A DNA stretch of 64,000 nucleotides from Liolophura sinensis. Taxonomy: Eukaryota > Mollusca > Polyplacophora > Chitonida > Chitonidae. Positions 13,521 through 25,300 of the stretch are shown in pieces. Location of the stretch: the NCBI RefSeq assembly GCF_032854445.1, contig NC_088302.1:4151338-4215337 (forward strand), read 5' to 3'. The position numbers and the translations under genes were made by a program. The notes beneath the pieces are model-generated. The model searched no databases. It was not told where the DNA came from and saw nothing but the letters and a program-made list of their open reading frames with translations. Every line of letters starts with the position of its first letter. The first letter of the stretch is position 1.

Positions 13521-14559
13521 AGCCCGGCGCACAAAAATAGCTTTGCAAAAATTAATTTGTGGCTCTGGCCTTAAGCATGTAACTCTTGTCTGCAGTGAAC
13601 TTTTCTGTAAGTTTTTGTCTGTTGTGGAGCTATGCCAAATATCTATAACGTGTCTGATAATTTCTTTCATTCATGAACGATGCCTTGTCGTTTGCGGCGA
13701 ACGAAAGCTATCTCCTTGCAGGAAGTCACTAATGCACATGCGTCTGTGGGTTTGATGATCTGCAAGATGGCCGTCCACAGCGAGATGATAGCAGACCCTA
13801 TATTAGGGTATATATATATATACCCTAAGATAAGTTGGTTGAATTGTGGCCAGACTGTCCATGTTTATATCATGCTCGCTCCTCAGATTTCAAAGATTGG
13901 GATAAGAGGACCTCGGCATAGAAAGAAATTGCCAGCAGGCTTGGTCAGACTAGTAATGATTGCATTTCTGCATTCTTAACACACAGATGTCCACTTTGAT
14001 TGGCTGTCTACTTTTATCAAGTCGTTGTGGAGTGGCATCCTGCAGATCATGTGACCCAGAAACGAATGTGCATTGGTGACTACTTGAACGGAGATAGCTT
14101 TTGTTTGTCGCACATGGCAAGGCATCGTTCATGAATGAAAGATATCATAAAATACATTAGATATTTGGCGCAGCACCATTAAAGGCAAAAACTTACATTT
14201 ATTTATTTATTTATTTATTTGATTGGTGTTTTACGCCGTACTCAAGAATATTTCACTTATACAACGGCGGCCAGCATTATGGTGGGTGGAAACCGGGCAC
14301 AGCCCGGGTGGAACCCACGACCATCCGCAGGTTGCTGGCAGACCTTCCCACTTACGGCTGGAGAGGAAGCCAGCATGAGCTAGACTTGAACTCACAGCGA
14401 CCACATTGGTGAGAGGCTCCTGGGTCATTACGCTGCACTAGCGCGCTAACCGACTGACAAAAACTTACAGAAAAGTTCTCTGCAGACGAGAGTTATGGCT
14501 TAAGGCAAGTGCAAAGAATGAATTTTTGCTAAGCACATAGTTCTCGCGTGTGGCGGGCT
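13521..14559. mobile_element. Inverted-repeat DNA transposon (MITE), PIF/Harbinger-like target site
   Basis: Terminal inverted repeats begin AGCCCGGCGCACA (left) and, reading inward from the right end, AGCCCGCCACACG. The arms continue inverted for about 250 bp (13521-13790 against 14014-14559). The element is flanked by TAA at 13518-13520 and 14560-14562, duplicated relative to the SINE it interrupts. A 3-bp TAA target duplication is typical of PIF/Harbinger elements. No transposase is encoded. The centre carries a perfect TTAGGGTA-(TA)5-TACCCTAA hairpin. The right arm is itself interrupted by a SINE. Confidence 0.85.
14198..14457 (-). mobile_element. Full-length tRNA-derived SINE
   Basis: Reverse-oriented copy with the tail (TTTATT)n at the left and the tRNA-like head at the right. 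It is flanked by the exact 12-bp target duplication CAAAAACTTACA at 14186-14197 and 14458-14469. Near-consensus, so young. It lies inside the right arm of the MITE. Confidence 0.95.
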
Positions 14560-14617
14560 TAAGCGGAATATTCTTCAATGCAGTGTAAAATACCAATCAA
14601 ATAAATAGATAGATATG

Positions 14618-16378
14618 GTAGGTATGTGTTTGATTGGTCAATCATTGCTGGAGATAAGGTCGACTGTACTTCCTGTCACACTGGAAACGTTCAGCTTTAT
14701 ATTAAACGATCGGGTGTAGATAGATAGGCAATAAACATACCTGCATTGTGTGTTCTGCCGTACTGGAGGGCATGTGTAGTGCTAGGTTGAGATAAGCATA
14801 CAGGCTCGCCACTTGAACTCAACAGGTATTTAATTTTGCATTAGTTACTTGAATAATCATGTCGCAGTCAGAAGGGAAATATACAAGACCTGTGTAAACA
14901 CTTCTTTCCCAATAGTTACAGGTGAAAAGTGCAGAATGGATGGTCATCTGGTGACACACAATACCTAATCACTTCACGTGCACTGTACAACAGAAATTAG
15001 TAAATATCGATTGTATTGGATTTGTCTGGTTTTGGTGGATACAGTTTCTGACCAGATTATTATTTGAGACTTTACCGTAAATGACAGAGTGGAGCAGTAA
15101 AGGGATTTGAGTGTGAGTGGTGTAGAGATACTGGTGTATGTGACATGTGGATAGTGAGCTGTCAACAAGGCTAGCTGTCACTGGTACTTGAGCTACTGTC
15201 TGAACATCAGGTAGAGATAAACCTCCTGACAGTTTCATCTCTGGTTTACTTGTGGACTTCTCATTGACTACAACTACATTTTAAGTGTCACTACAAAAGT
15301 GATTTACACACATTTAGGTGTATTTCGTTATTCCTTAATGCATTATCAATCCTGATGTCTGACAAATGAAACCACAGATTTTACTCCAGCTCTTACTGGT
15401 ACAGCTGTGACTTTAAGTTAGAAGGTTTGTCAGGTGTGTTAATGGTTTATTCTAGGCATGTTAGTAACCTGCACCACTAAGCCAGACTGCGTCCTCTTCA
15501 GTGAAAAATTCCTGTGTAAGGCATCACACAATCAAGTAATAGAATAAAACCTTATATACAGGCAAGTGCAGATTGTCAAATTCTTTGACACTATGATGAG
15601 TATTTTAAGATCATTGGGGGGAAAACCCCCAGAAAATATTAAGTCACAAATTCTCGTGTCAAGCCATTTTTATCTCCTGTACATATATATACATAGATCT
15701 GTGTGTTTGTGTGTGACAGCTATTAGGTGTCTGGTTACAAGTCATGATGTGTGAGATAACATAATACGCAGCTTGCTAATTAACTCGTGAATCCTTGTAG
15801 GATAATTGATAATTCAGCCATTCATTATTGCATATTTCATCCAAGTAGGCACTGTTTTTAGCTGATCCGTTTCACTTGGATAATAAGGTAAGTGTAAGAT
15901 GTGTAGTGTCCTGTAGTAATCATTGTGGGCCATTTGTCTATTTGCCTGCCTCTTAACACGTCTGTCTGGAATGGGGGTTATTTCCTCGTGATGCTGTGTA
16001 CGACTTTGAGTCTTCCTCAGATCGACGACCTGGTCACAGGGCCACGGCTCAACACCCCCAACAGCACCACAACATCATGTCACGTCCTGGACAAAAATAG
16101 ACACCTGTGTACCAGGAGGGCTGTGTGGATTTTCTGCATGCTTACCTGTATACCTGTGAACTAGGACTGGGTGTAGGTAGAGGCAGTGTGTAGTATGTGT
16201 CTACATGTTGTCTGTATCTGACGGTAGACAATGTCGACAGTTACAACTGGGGTGGTTTACAACAGTCAATAGTATCGGGAAGGAATGTTTAGCGGCACAC
16301 ATTTTAATGGCTGCGAAAAACCAGGTGTGGGTTCAGTCCCAGGTGAGGACTGGCAATTTGTGGATTCCTCCTATTTGA
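14618..16378. other. Gene-free stretch
   Basis: Mostly unique DNA with a short (TA) run near 15681. No exon was recognised. Confidence 0.5.
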
Positions 16379-16441
16379 ATGAATGAATGAATGATTATGG
16401 CTTAACGCCACATCGGCAATATTTCAGCCATTTCGTGGCGA
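16379..16441 (-). mobile_element. 5'-truncated retroelement tail with target duplication
   Basis: A 63-bp insertion: a (GAAT)n run then GATTATGGCTTAACGCCACA and TCGGCAATATTTCAGCCAT. It is flanked by CCTCCTATTTGA at 16367-16378 and 16442-16453. Read on the minus strand it is a 3' end with a CATT-type tail, the product of target-primed reverse transcription. Confidence 0.88.
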
Positions 16442-17224
16442 CCTCCTATTTGACAATCAACGTTCATTTGCTCATAAATTCGTCAAAAACCACCTGTGTT
16501 TCACCAAAATGGTGTATATATCTGTAAGTCAGTATGTCACCCCTGCATGTAGGAATGGTCATCAGTATCTTGCCAAGGTGAATTTACCGCAGATACTCCC
16601 GTTTCCACAAACCATAAAACTCAGTGTCTTAGGAACAAATGAGAAATTCTCTGGCGACAGTTGGTAAACATTAATGAAATAAATAAATATACCACTGTGC
16701 GCCAAGACCAACCCAAACATGTCATTACTTTTTTGTTGTTTTACCACCTACTGCATATACTGGTGTAAATGGTGTGCCCTCTCCCCTGCAGCATGTTACC
16801 CTTCCTGATGTCAGTTCTGTAAGACAGCATCAGTATACCGTGCTAACTTGACTGTATAACATTTTGCAGTAGACCTGACAGAATGGGAGGCTCTCTATGC
16901 CTATGGTCACATAACACAAAATGGGGAATGAGATCATTGATATATTTTGAATGGTAAATTGGACAGGTAATGAAAGTTACACTGTGAACCAGCAAAAAGA
17001 CCTGTTACCATGGTTACTTCATGTCCACCGGAAAAATCACATCGCTCAAACAGAATGTTTGAATATTCCTTTTATTGAGCATACACCTATTTGTGTCATT
17101 TTACTAGGAGCAAGAACACCGCAAAGTAATTGTAAAATAGAACATATGGGATGAAGTAATACTGAAGGTGTCTGAGGATGTGGGGCATGATGTACAAGTC
17201 TGGATTAGAATGTATAACGTGCGG

Positions 17225-18068
17225 ACGGTGCCACACACTTGTACACATAGACAGTTTCATACACCTGCACAAGCAGACCATTTCACACACCTTTACAAGC
17301 AGACGGTTTCATGAGCTTGTACACGGAGAAAGTTTGTACATGTGGATTGTACATGTACACTTGTACATGTGGATTGTTTCATACAAATGTACATGCACAC
17401 GGTTTCATACAAATGTACATGCACACAGTTTCATACAAAAGTACATGTTCATGGTTTCATACTTTTGTACATGTGCACGGTTTCATACAAATGTACATGT
17501 TCATGGTTTCATACACTTGTACATGTACACAGTTTCATACAAATGTACATTTTCATGGTTTCATACTTTTGTACATGTACAACGTTTCATACACTTGTGC
17601 ATGAACGCCGTTTCATACACTTATACATGGACACGGTTGCATACACTTGTACATGTACATGGTTTTATACACTTGCACATGTACACTGTCTTAAACAAAT
17701 GGACGTGTACACGGTTTCATACACTTGCACATGTACACTGTTATACACTTGCACATGTACACGATTTCATACACTTGTACATGTACACGGTTTCATATAC
17801 TTGTACATGTGCACTGTTTCGTACAAATGAACCTGTACACAGTTCCATACACTTGCGCATGTACACGGTTTCATACACTTGCGCATGTACACGGTTTCAT
17901 ACACTTGCGCATGTACACGGTTCCATACACTTGCGCATGTACACGGTTTCATACACTTGCGCATGTACACGGTTTCATACACTTGCGCATGTACACGGTT
18001 CCATACACTTGTACATGTTCACGCTTTCATACACTTGTACATGTACATGATTTCATACACTTGTAAAT
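17225..18068. repeat. 26-bp minisatellite, about 32 copies
   Basis: Unit ACACTTGTACATGTACACGG + TTTCAT, with GCGC and AAATG variants clustered. It contains the palindrome TGTACATGTACA. All plus-strand frames are open through most of it because the unit lacks stops; no protein is implied. Confidence 0.97.
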
Positions 18069-20477
18069 GTGGTTTCACATGAAGAACACATCACTGTAGC
18101 GCACATACATGTTTACATATCACACAATACTGTGAGACATTCTTCTGTCTCTTACAGCAGGTTTTAATAAGACGTGTTTGAACCATTTGTTCCTGTCTGT
18201 GGCTTGGATGGGCTGTGGCCTGTCTGAGACATGCGCTCCGTGATCATTGAAGAGAGCCCAGGATCAACCACAAGGAACGTTGACCCACATCACACTTGTA
18301 TATGTAATTAGCTAAAGCACTTGAATGCTGTTGCTGATATTTTAGTCAATGAGTCATGGACGTTACCAAACATTTTTTTTTTTTTTTTGGGCTGCGCTCT
18401 CAGTATTGTCACATGAACTGCTTTCAGAGTTGCTGCAATTAAGCTGGTATTGAAGAACTATGACCAAATTAAGGTTGATGTCTCGCTTCCCCTACTTAGA
18501 AACCACTTCTAAATGTTGGCCAACTGTGTGGAAAAAGTTTAGTTTACCCACTGAAGTTGGCATATTTCACTTAAAATCCCAATCCATTTCGGGTCAGTTT
18601 TGCTGGCGCTACATGTGCCACTCATGATCCTGACAAATCATTTTTCGTTGATGTTTTGACAATTTTTGTGTACAATTACTTGTTTACATGTGTGTGAAAA
18701 TAGGCATGTGTTACCCATCACTCAGTTGACTATGAACAAGGACAACTGCTTTCATGCTTATACTCTGGTCCTGTAAAAATCATTGTAAGATTTCATGTGT
18801 CTTTTGTTGAAATAGGGTACAGATAAGAGTATTAACCCTTCCTCTTGGCATATTATTATAATATTCCAGTGCAATTTATGAACACTTATAATTAGATTTT
18901 AGATACAAAATGTACATTGGTTGCATTGGCTTCGCAGTAAGTTTAATTTTAACGGTCTGCTTAGAATAGTGCCTTCAGAATATGTTCAGTAATTACCTTG
19001 CAAACGTGCGAAATGGTTGAAGAATTACCATATTGGTGATACTCGACAGGGGGCATGCATACATGTAAGTATGAGGGTGTATGAAGCGGAAAGCGTGCAG
19101 AGCTGTGTATTCTGCTATCGTGTAGGAGTTCCTGCCTGGTATTGTGTGAATGTTGACCTCTCAGCCAAATAGGGGAGAGTTTTTACATAAGTATATCCTG
19201 TTTTGATACCAAAGTGTATATCCTTATACATAGGCATGCATTGTTATGCTTTAATGTATGCATAACTTATACCTGAGCTGCAGTGATACACATTACAAGT
19301 TTTGTACATCAGATTCTCTCTTTCTAATCCACAACTAATTTTTTAACATCCTGTTTAGGGACTTATTTTGTCTGACTACATATAGCTGAGTACATGAAGA
19401 CTCCCTTCAGTACACTCCTTTTTCTACCTACATTGATCCACCTACTTGCGCTTTACCTGTGTAGGTACTGTGAATTTAGTGCTTACCTGTAATTATCTTA
19501 CTGAATACTAATTAACTATTTAATAGCAGTTGGTGTAGAGAAAACAGGTGACCTTTGTTTATGGGAATCGCCACCTTGCTTGTGTTACTGTATGCAGTAA
19601 ATATAGGTGTTTCACCTGTGAACTTGTTCATCAGGGGTTGTGTGTGGTGTTCATTGTGGTGATACAGGTGACATATTCACTGCAGAAATGTACAATATTT
19701 TCATCCTCAACAGGCGTGTTTAATAAAATTAGTCCTGTTTTGAAGTTTTTAGGAGGGCCTGTTCTCATGTTAAACTAGCTAAATGAATGTACAGGCTCTT
19801 TTGCTTCTGTCCAACTGTAAATTGGTCCATGCTGACAGTACATGTATGTTTATGTTAGTGTGTTAGGTCACAGATCTTGTCAGGAGTCATTGCCATTACC
19901 TCGTACACATGTGGGTCCCCTGTTAAACCTTCAAGCATTAAAAGGCAGAAGGCCCTTGCACCAGACATACATGTACATCCCAGTGACTTCCCTTTGGAAA
20001 GCTTTGTGATTAGGTTGTCACCATGTGTGTTAGTGTTACAGTATCAACCATACTGATGTCTGCCATGCGTAAGCTTTGCGCTGAACTCTGAACTCTGAAC
20101 GATGCAGGCTACTGTACATCAGATGTGTTGACAAAGAGCAAGCTGACTTGTGGTGGTAACAGCTGCCTAATGTTAGCATCACTACATGGTTACAGTTTTG
20201 CTTTTTACTGCCTTTCGGTTTGTTTATTGTCATGTAGGAAGTATGCTACTTGTAACATAGATGTTGCCAAGCATGTCAGACGTGTACATGTAGGTGACCT
20301 AAACATCTGGTTGTCAAACTCCTTCCTTGTTGCACATTTACTTACATGTCTAGACATGCTGCGTAATTACTGTCATGCTCTTCTATATCTATCATGTCTG
20401 AGTGACCATCATGGGGTATGCACAGTGCAGTTGATGTACATTACACCATAGTTTGTACAACTATGGTTAACAAAGCT
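18069..20477. other. Gene-free stretch with one MITE copy
   Basis: Unique AT-rich DNA with a poly-T tract at about 18372-18388. Apart from the short element at 18832-19029 nothing was recognised. Confidence 0.5.
18832..19029. mobile_element. ~200-bp terminal-inverted-repeat MITE, copy 1 (decayed)
   Basis: The right end CAAACGTGCGAAATGGTTGA + AGAATTACC and the internal AGTGCAATTTATG and TACATTGGTTGCATTGGC match copies near 39334 and 56030. The left end is degenerate. Confidence 0.7.
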
Positions 20478-21152
20478 GGATGGTTAATACAGGGATGTGT
20501 GAAAGGTGATTATTATAGGGATGTGTGAAAGGTGGTTAATACAGGGATGTGTGAAAGGTGGTTAATACAGGGATGTGTGAAAGGTGGTTAATAGGGGACC
20601 TCTGAAGGATGGTTAATACAGGGACCTGTGAAGGATGGTTAATGCAGGGATTTCTGAAGGATGGTTAATGCAGGGATCTCTGACGGATGGTTAATGCAGG
20701 GATCTCTGATGGATGGTTAATGCAAGGATCTCTGAAGGATGGTTAATGAAGGGGTCTTTGAAGAATGGTTAATGCAGGGATCTCTGAAGGATGGTTAATG
20801 CAACGGTCTTTAAAGGATGGTTAATGCAGGGGTCTCTGAAGGATGGTTAATGCAGGGATCTCTGAAGGATGGTTAACACAGAGGTCTTTAAAGGATGGTT
20901 AATGCAGGGATCTCTGAAGGATGGTTAATGCAGGGATCTCTGACGGATGGTTAATGCAGGGATCTCTGAAGGATGGTTAATGCAGAGGTCTTTAAAGGAT
21001 GGTTAATGCAGGGGTCTCTGAAGGATGGTTAATGCAGGGATCTCTGAAGGATGGTTAATGCAGGGATCTCTGAAGGATGGTTAATGCAGGGATCTCTGAA
21101 GGATGGTTAATGCAGGGATGTCTGAAGGATGGTTAATATAGAGATCTTTGAA
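20478..21152. repeat. 26-bp minisatellite, about 26 copies
   Basis: Unit GATGGTTAATGCAGGGATCT + CTGAAG. The first four units are a diverged type (GGATGTGTGAAAGGTGGTTA) and the centre is homogeneous. Confidence 0.97.
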
Positions 21153-21834
21153 AGAGGTATATGGGTACATGTACAATGTACATCAGTCATCAGTATTCAA
21201 GTGCATTTATGCATATGACTGAATAAAATGGTTATTGTTCTGGCTGAATTGTCAAGAATTACCAGTTTGTCGCACTCCATCAGAGTTTGCATAAAGTATA
21301 GAAAGGAACTGCATTCACCTGGGTTCTTAAATTATGCATGCAAAACATGAATTACATAAATATAGCCTTGTTAGATGACTTAAAATTACAAAAGTCCACT
21401 GAAATGTTAGACAATTTCCAACTTCTGATACTTCTTGAAGATGTTCCATTCTCTTTTTCCTACAGTCGTCAAATGTCTCAACATAACAGAAATATGTATA
21501 ATATTAATATCTGTATTTATTGACGGTAACACGGTCAATTTACAATAAAACTGTTCTTCCCCAAGGCCTTCACAGAGAAAACAAATATATAGGAAACATG
21601 TACTTTAGAGTCCAATCAAAAAATACATCAATATATATAAAACAAGATAAAGCACCATGTAGAGAAGCTATACACATTTATATATACAAGAAAAAAAAAA
21701 AAATAACAGCACAACCAATTGTGCTCTCCCTGCAACTGTCCCAGCAAAGAGTAAATCATGGTTTTGCAGGAAGATAGGAAAGGAAAGAACATCTGTTCTG
21801 TTGTTGTTGTTCTGTTCTTCTTTATGTTCACTTA
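21153..21834. other. Gene-free AT-rich stretch
   Basis: AT-rich with a poly-A run at 21691-21703. No exon was recognised. Confidence 0.5.
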
Positions 21835-22106
21835 GGGGCCTCCATGGCTCAGTTGGTTAGGGCGCTAGCGCAGCGTAATTACCCCAGAGCCTCTCACCAA
21901 TGCGTTCGTTGTGAGTTCAAGTCCAGCTCAGCTGGCTTCCTTTCCGGCTGTATGTGGGAAAGTTTTCCAGCAACCTGCGGATGGTCATGGGTTTTCCCCG
22001 GGCTGTGCCCAGTTTCCTCCCACCATTATGCTGGCTGCCGTCGTATAAGTGAAATATTCTTGAGTACGGATAAAATACCCAGCCAATAAATATTAAATAA
22101 GTACGG
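21835..22106 (+). mobile_element. Full-length tRNA-derived SINE next to exon 1
   Basis: Head GGGCCTCCATGGCTCAGTTGG (A-box-like), GAGTTCAAGTCCAGC (B-box-like), body ACCTGCGGATGGTCATGGG, and tail AAATATTCTTGAGTACGG. The flanking 12-bp target duplication TATGTTCACTTA lies at 21823-21834 and 22107-22118. The right end lies only 53 bp before the acceptor-defined exon start at 22160. Confidence 0.95.
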
Positions 22107-22159
22107 TATGTTCACTTACGATGGTATTTAGCACAAATGATGATTTTGTGTGTTGACAG

Positions 22160-22316
22160 GTGGATTGAAGCTTGCATTAATGAAGAGCTACCTCCCACGA
22201 CTGAGCTGGAAGAAGGTCTGCGAAATGGTGTTTTATTGGCCAAACTCGGCAATTTCTTTGCCCCCAAAACAGTGCCTGTTAAGAGGATATACGACAAGGA
22301 CCAGTCTAAATATCAG
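22160..22316 (+). CDS. IQGAP: IQGAP exon 1 of window: CH domain, first half
   Basis: The acceptor is TGTTGACAG and the donor CAG|GTATGT. The exon starts with the last base of a split Arg codon and ends in phase 0. It encodes the strongly conserved ELPPTTELEEGLRNGVLLAK and GNFFAPK segments of the IQGAP calponin-homology (actin-binding) domain. The split first codon shows that at least one coding exon lies upstream; it should carry the conserved YEYLCHLEEAK-type segment, which I did not find by eye in 1-22159. Confidence 0.95.
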
Positions 22317-25300
22317 GTATGTTTATAAGAAAGACCATCAATGCCTTTACATATGTCTTGTTAGTAAATATATCTTAGGGAAAGGAAAAACCAAGCATTT
22401 GTAACCTGCGTTTCAGTCATAATTGGAGAACAGTGCAGGCCACCTTATGAAAACTTATTTTTCTAGAATTTCCAGTGCCATTTTCGGAATGCTCTTTTCA
22501 TTTTTGGGGGATAACTGTCACATAAAGTACAGTACCTGAACCCATGACTGGTAGTTATGGTACTTCTTGTAGCATGTATGGAAGCATTTTCTACTGAAAG
22601 AATTTGGTTTGTTTATCTTCTGACGTTTTCTCATGACATAAATTGGCCAATTGCACCTTTTAGCAGGACTCGCTCCTTGTTACACATTCAGGGACCCCCT
22701 GTGATAATACATGTGTATGCGTGCATTGTGGTGTTTGAAGGCAAACATGTATTAAAACTTGTGGAACAAAAAACACTTAGGTAATAGTTGATGTAATTAA
22801 TATATAATGTGAAAAGGAAGTGAGGAATTTCTGCAGTAGCATGCATGTTGGCTGGTTACTTCCTGGTGATGATAACATCGTGGAGGTAAAACTCCTCTAG
22901 GGCTACCAGTACTTCAGAAAGTTATGACATGTCAGTTTTTCATGTTGTCATTCTAGAGGCATGTTTTTCTATCTCTTAATATTCTTTATTTTATGTATAG
23001 TTTCTGCTAGGGGCAGAAAATTTAGGAAATAATGTCATGAATGACAGTAAAGTGGGAGTGCTGGACCAACTGAGGACCCTGTATATGTTCAGTGTGTTGA
23101 CAGCTTTCACTGTGGCTTAATTTCCTGAACAGACTGCTGGGAAAAACCATAGTTTAAAGCCATTGTTGTGAACCATGAAGAGAGCGCAGAAGCGTTTTTC
23201 TGTTTTACATCTTAGATGTTATATTTTAGAACACATCTTAAACTATGTATTAAAGAACAAAAAAAAAACAACAAACAAATGTTTTCATGAATTCTGTAAG
23301 CACAATTTATATTTCACACTCACCGGTAGTAGCTTGCCAACTCTTTCTGGTCATGTATGCTATTGTTATTAGGTTGGTTGCACTAACACTGTTTAGTTCC
23401 TCCCTTTTTCACAGGGTTACATGTTTAGCGTTCAGCTTGGTTATCTTTATGTTGAATTCTGAATATAGATCATTAGTCAAAATTCATCAGGAAGTCTGCA
23501 CACGAATGGTTCCAGTCAGTAAATGTGTGAAAATGATGAATCTTATTAAAGGTTTGACCTAGAATACCTGCTGTCTGTTTAGCCCATTCACCTCTTCCTG
23601 CTTAGGGTACTTTGCCTATGCTATACTTAGCTTTCTTGCATTTTACATGTGTTTATGAACGCAGATTCAAGAAGGTATTTTGTCATGAAAATTCCAAAAG
23701 CTTTGTTTGAATTTTAATTCATGGCTAAAATTAGCCATGGTGATGTAACCTTTTATGGTAATTGTGACCAGGGACCATAGATATATTTGAGTATGGTCGT
23801 ATGACTTTCGTTCCAGCTTACACTGTTTTGTCACACTTCACTAACCTCACTTCAAGGTGGGCAGGACTTCTTGTTATTCTTTATCTGATGTGTCATAATT
23901 ATACAACATATATACCTCAATTTTTCCAGTTGGTTAATTAACAGGCAATTTTGAACAAAATCAGGTCTCCCATACAGTAAAATAAGATTGTTGAACACGG
24001 TTACACTTGATAACCTGGCATTTATCTGTCTGCCCTGATTGGCTAGACATTCATGCTGGGTTACCTGTGATATGTTACCATAGTTACGGCCCAGTGCTTA
24101 GAGCAAGTCTCCCATGATTACCTGGGCGTAATGACGAGAGCTCGTATAACATTAACAGACACTTAAGTAGTACATGTAGGTTGGGATCTGCGAGCCAGAG
24201 TAGCTGACCATCTTCTCTGGTCGTACATGGGAAGGGCTGGCAGCAACCTGTGGACAGTCATGGGTTTCTCATGGTCTCTTCCTAGCTCCTCCCACTATTC
24301 CTCCCAATGTTTCATGAATTTGTACAATTGTACATTCCACTGTTCTCACTGTATCTGAAGCTTTGGTGATAATAAGAGGTCAAAGGGTGTGGGGCTGTGC
24401 ATGCGTTGAGAAAAGTATCTGCCAATATGCCAATATCCTGTGCATATTTATATCTCACAAGTATGGAAAATTCGTCAGTAACTTGCCAGAGGGTGATAGT
24501 TTGCCCTGACACTCTGGTTTGTTCCACCCATAAAACTGACTGCTATTGTAAAACTGAAACATTTATGCTTCACATGTCTGAGATAGCCCCTAATTCTGAC
24601 TCTGTATTGATCCTCAGATCGGTGTTAGCTGCAGTTATTATATCAACACACATCACATAGTGCCACACGCTGTCATCTACACTAACACTTTAGTGGAATA
24701 TTTGACATTGAACCCATTAATATCTAGACTGGAGAATACACTGACTTAACTGATTGATGGAATAACAAACACAGCGCTGGTGAAAGGGCAGTTTTTGTCT
24801 TGTTTGTCAGATCACTAGGGATTCATAGATCCAAATTTTTGCAACCCGAAACTCAAATTGAGTTTTTTCCGGGTTCAGATGGAGTTCATTTATGTTTTAA
24901 ACACCGACTATAACCTGGTATTGAGTTTAATTCCGCTTTAGCACCTGTAATTTAGTGAATGTGAAAGTACATGTGATACACCAATATATATATATAAATG
25001 AGAGAGAGAAAGTTTAATTTTATTTGAGGTTCATTTCTGATCATGATTTTATTGTTGGTACGTACATATACTTTTACAAGTATATTATCTTCATCACAGA
25101 TATACATAGTGTGATAAAACAGATATAAACCATGGCGATGCATGTTCAGTTGTTGGTTGTTACATTAAAGGAAAGAAAGGAACTGACAAACATTATATCC
25201 AAAGTAAACCTGTGCAAAATACAGAGATAAGGCTGAAGATAAGGCCTTTAAGTGGTGAGTGAATACATGTAATACATGAATACATGAATACATCAACTGG

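Larger units (their letters stand above)
13432..14617 (+). mobile_element. Old tRNA-derived SINE fragment, interrupted
   Basis: The middle of the main SINE (AGAAGGTCTGCCAGCAAGCTG ... CACCATAATGCTGGCTGCCG) runs to 13520. Its tail resumes at 14560 (GGAATATTCTTCAATGCAG, then GTAAAATACCAATCAAATAA). The 1-kb gap is a later insertion flanked by TAA. Confidence 0.85.

Noticed and set aside
13803-13828. Transcription terminator hairpin
   Set aside because: The TA-rich palindrome is at the centre of a MITE; no gene ends there and hairpin terminators are not expected in animal DNA.
17178-18082. 290-codon plus-strand frame with TCTCTRFHTLAHVH-type repeats as a zinc-finger-like protein
   Set aside because: The 26-bp repeat is open in all plus frames; the Cys/His spacing is set by the DNA period and fits no zinc-finger pattern.
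21835-21915. tRNA gene (A and B boxes at SINE heads)
   Set aside because: The head is followed by a SINE body and tail with target duplications and does not give a clean cloverleaf; it is a retroposon promoter.
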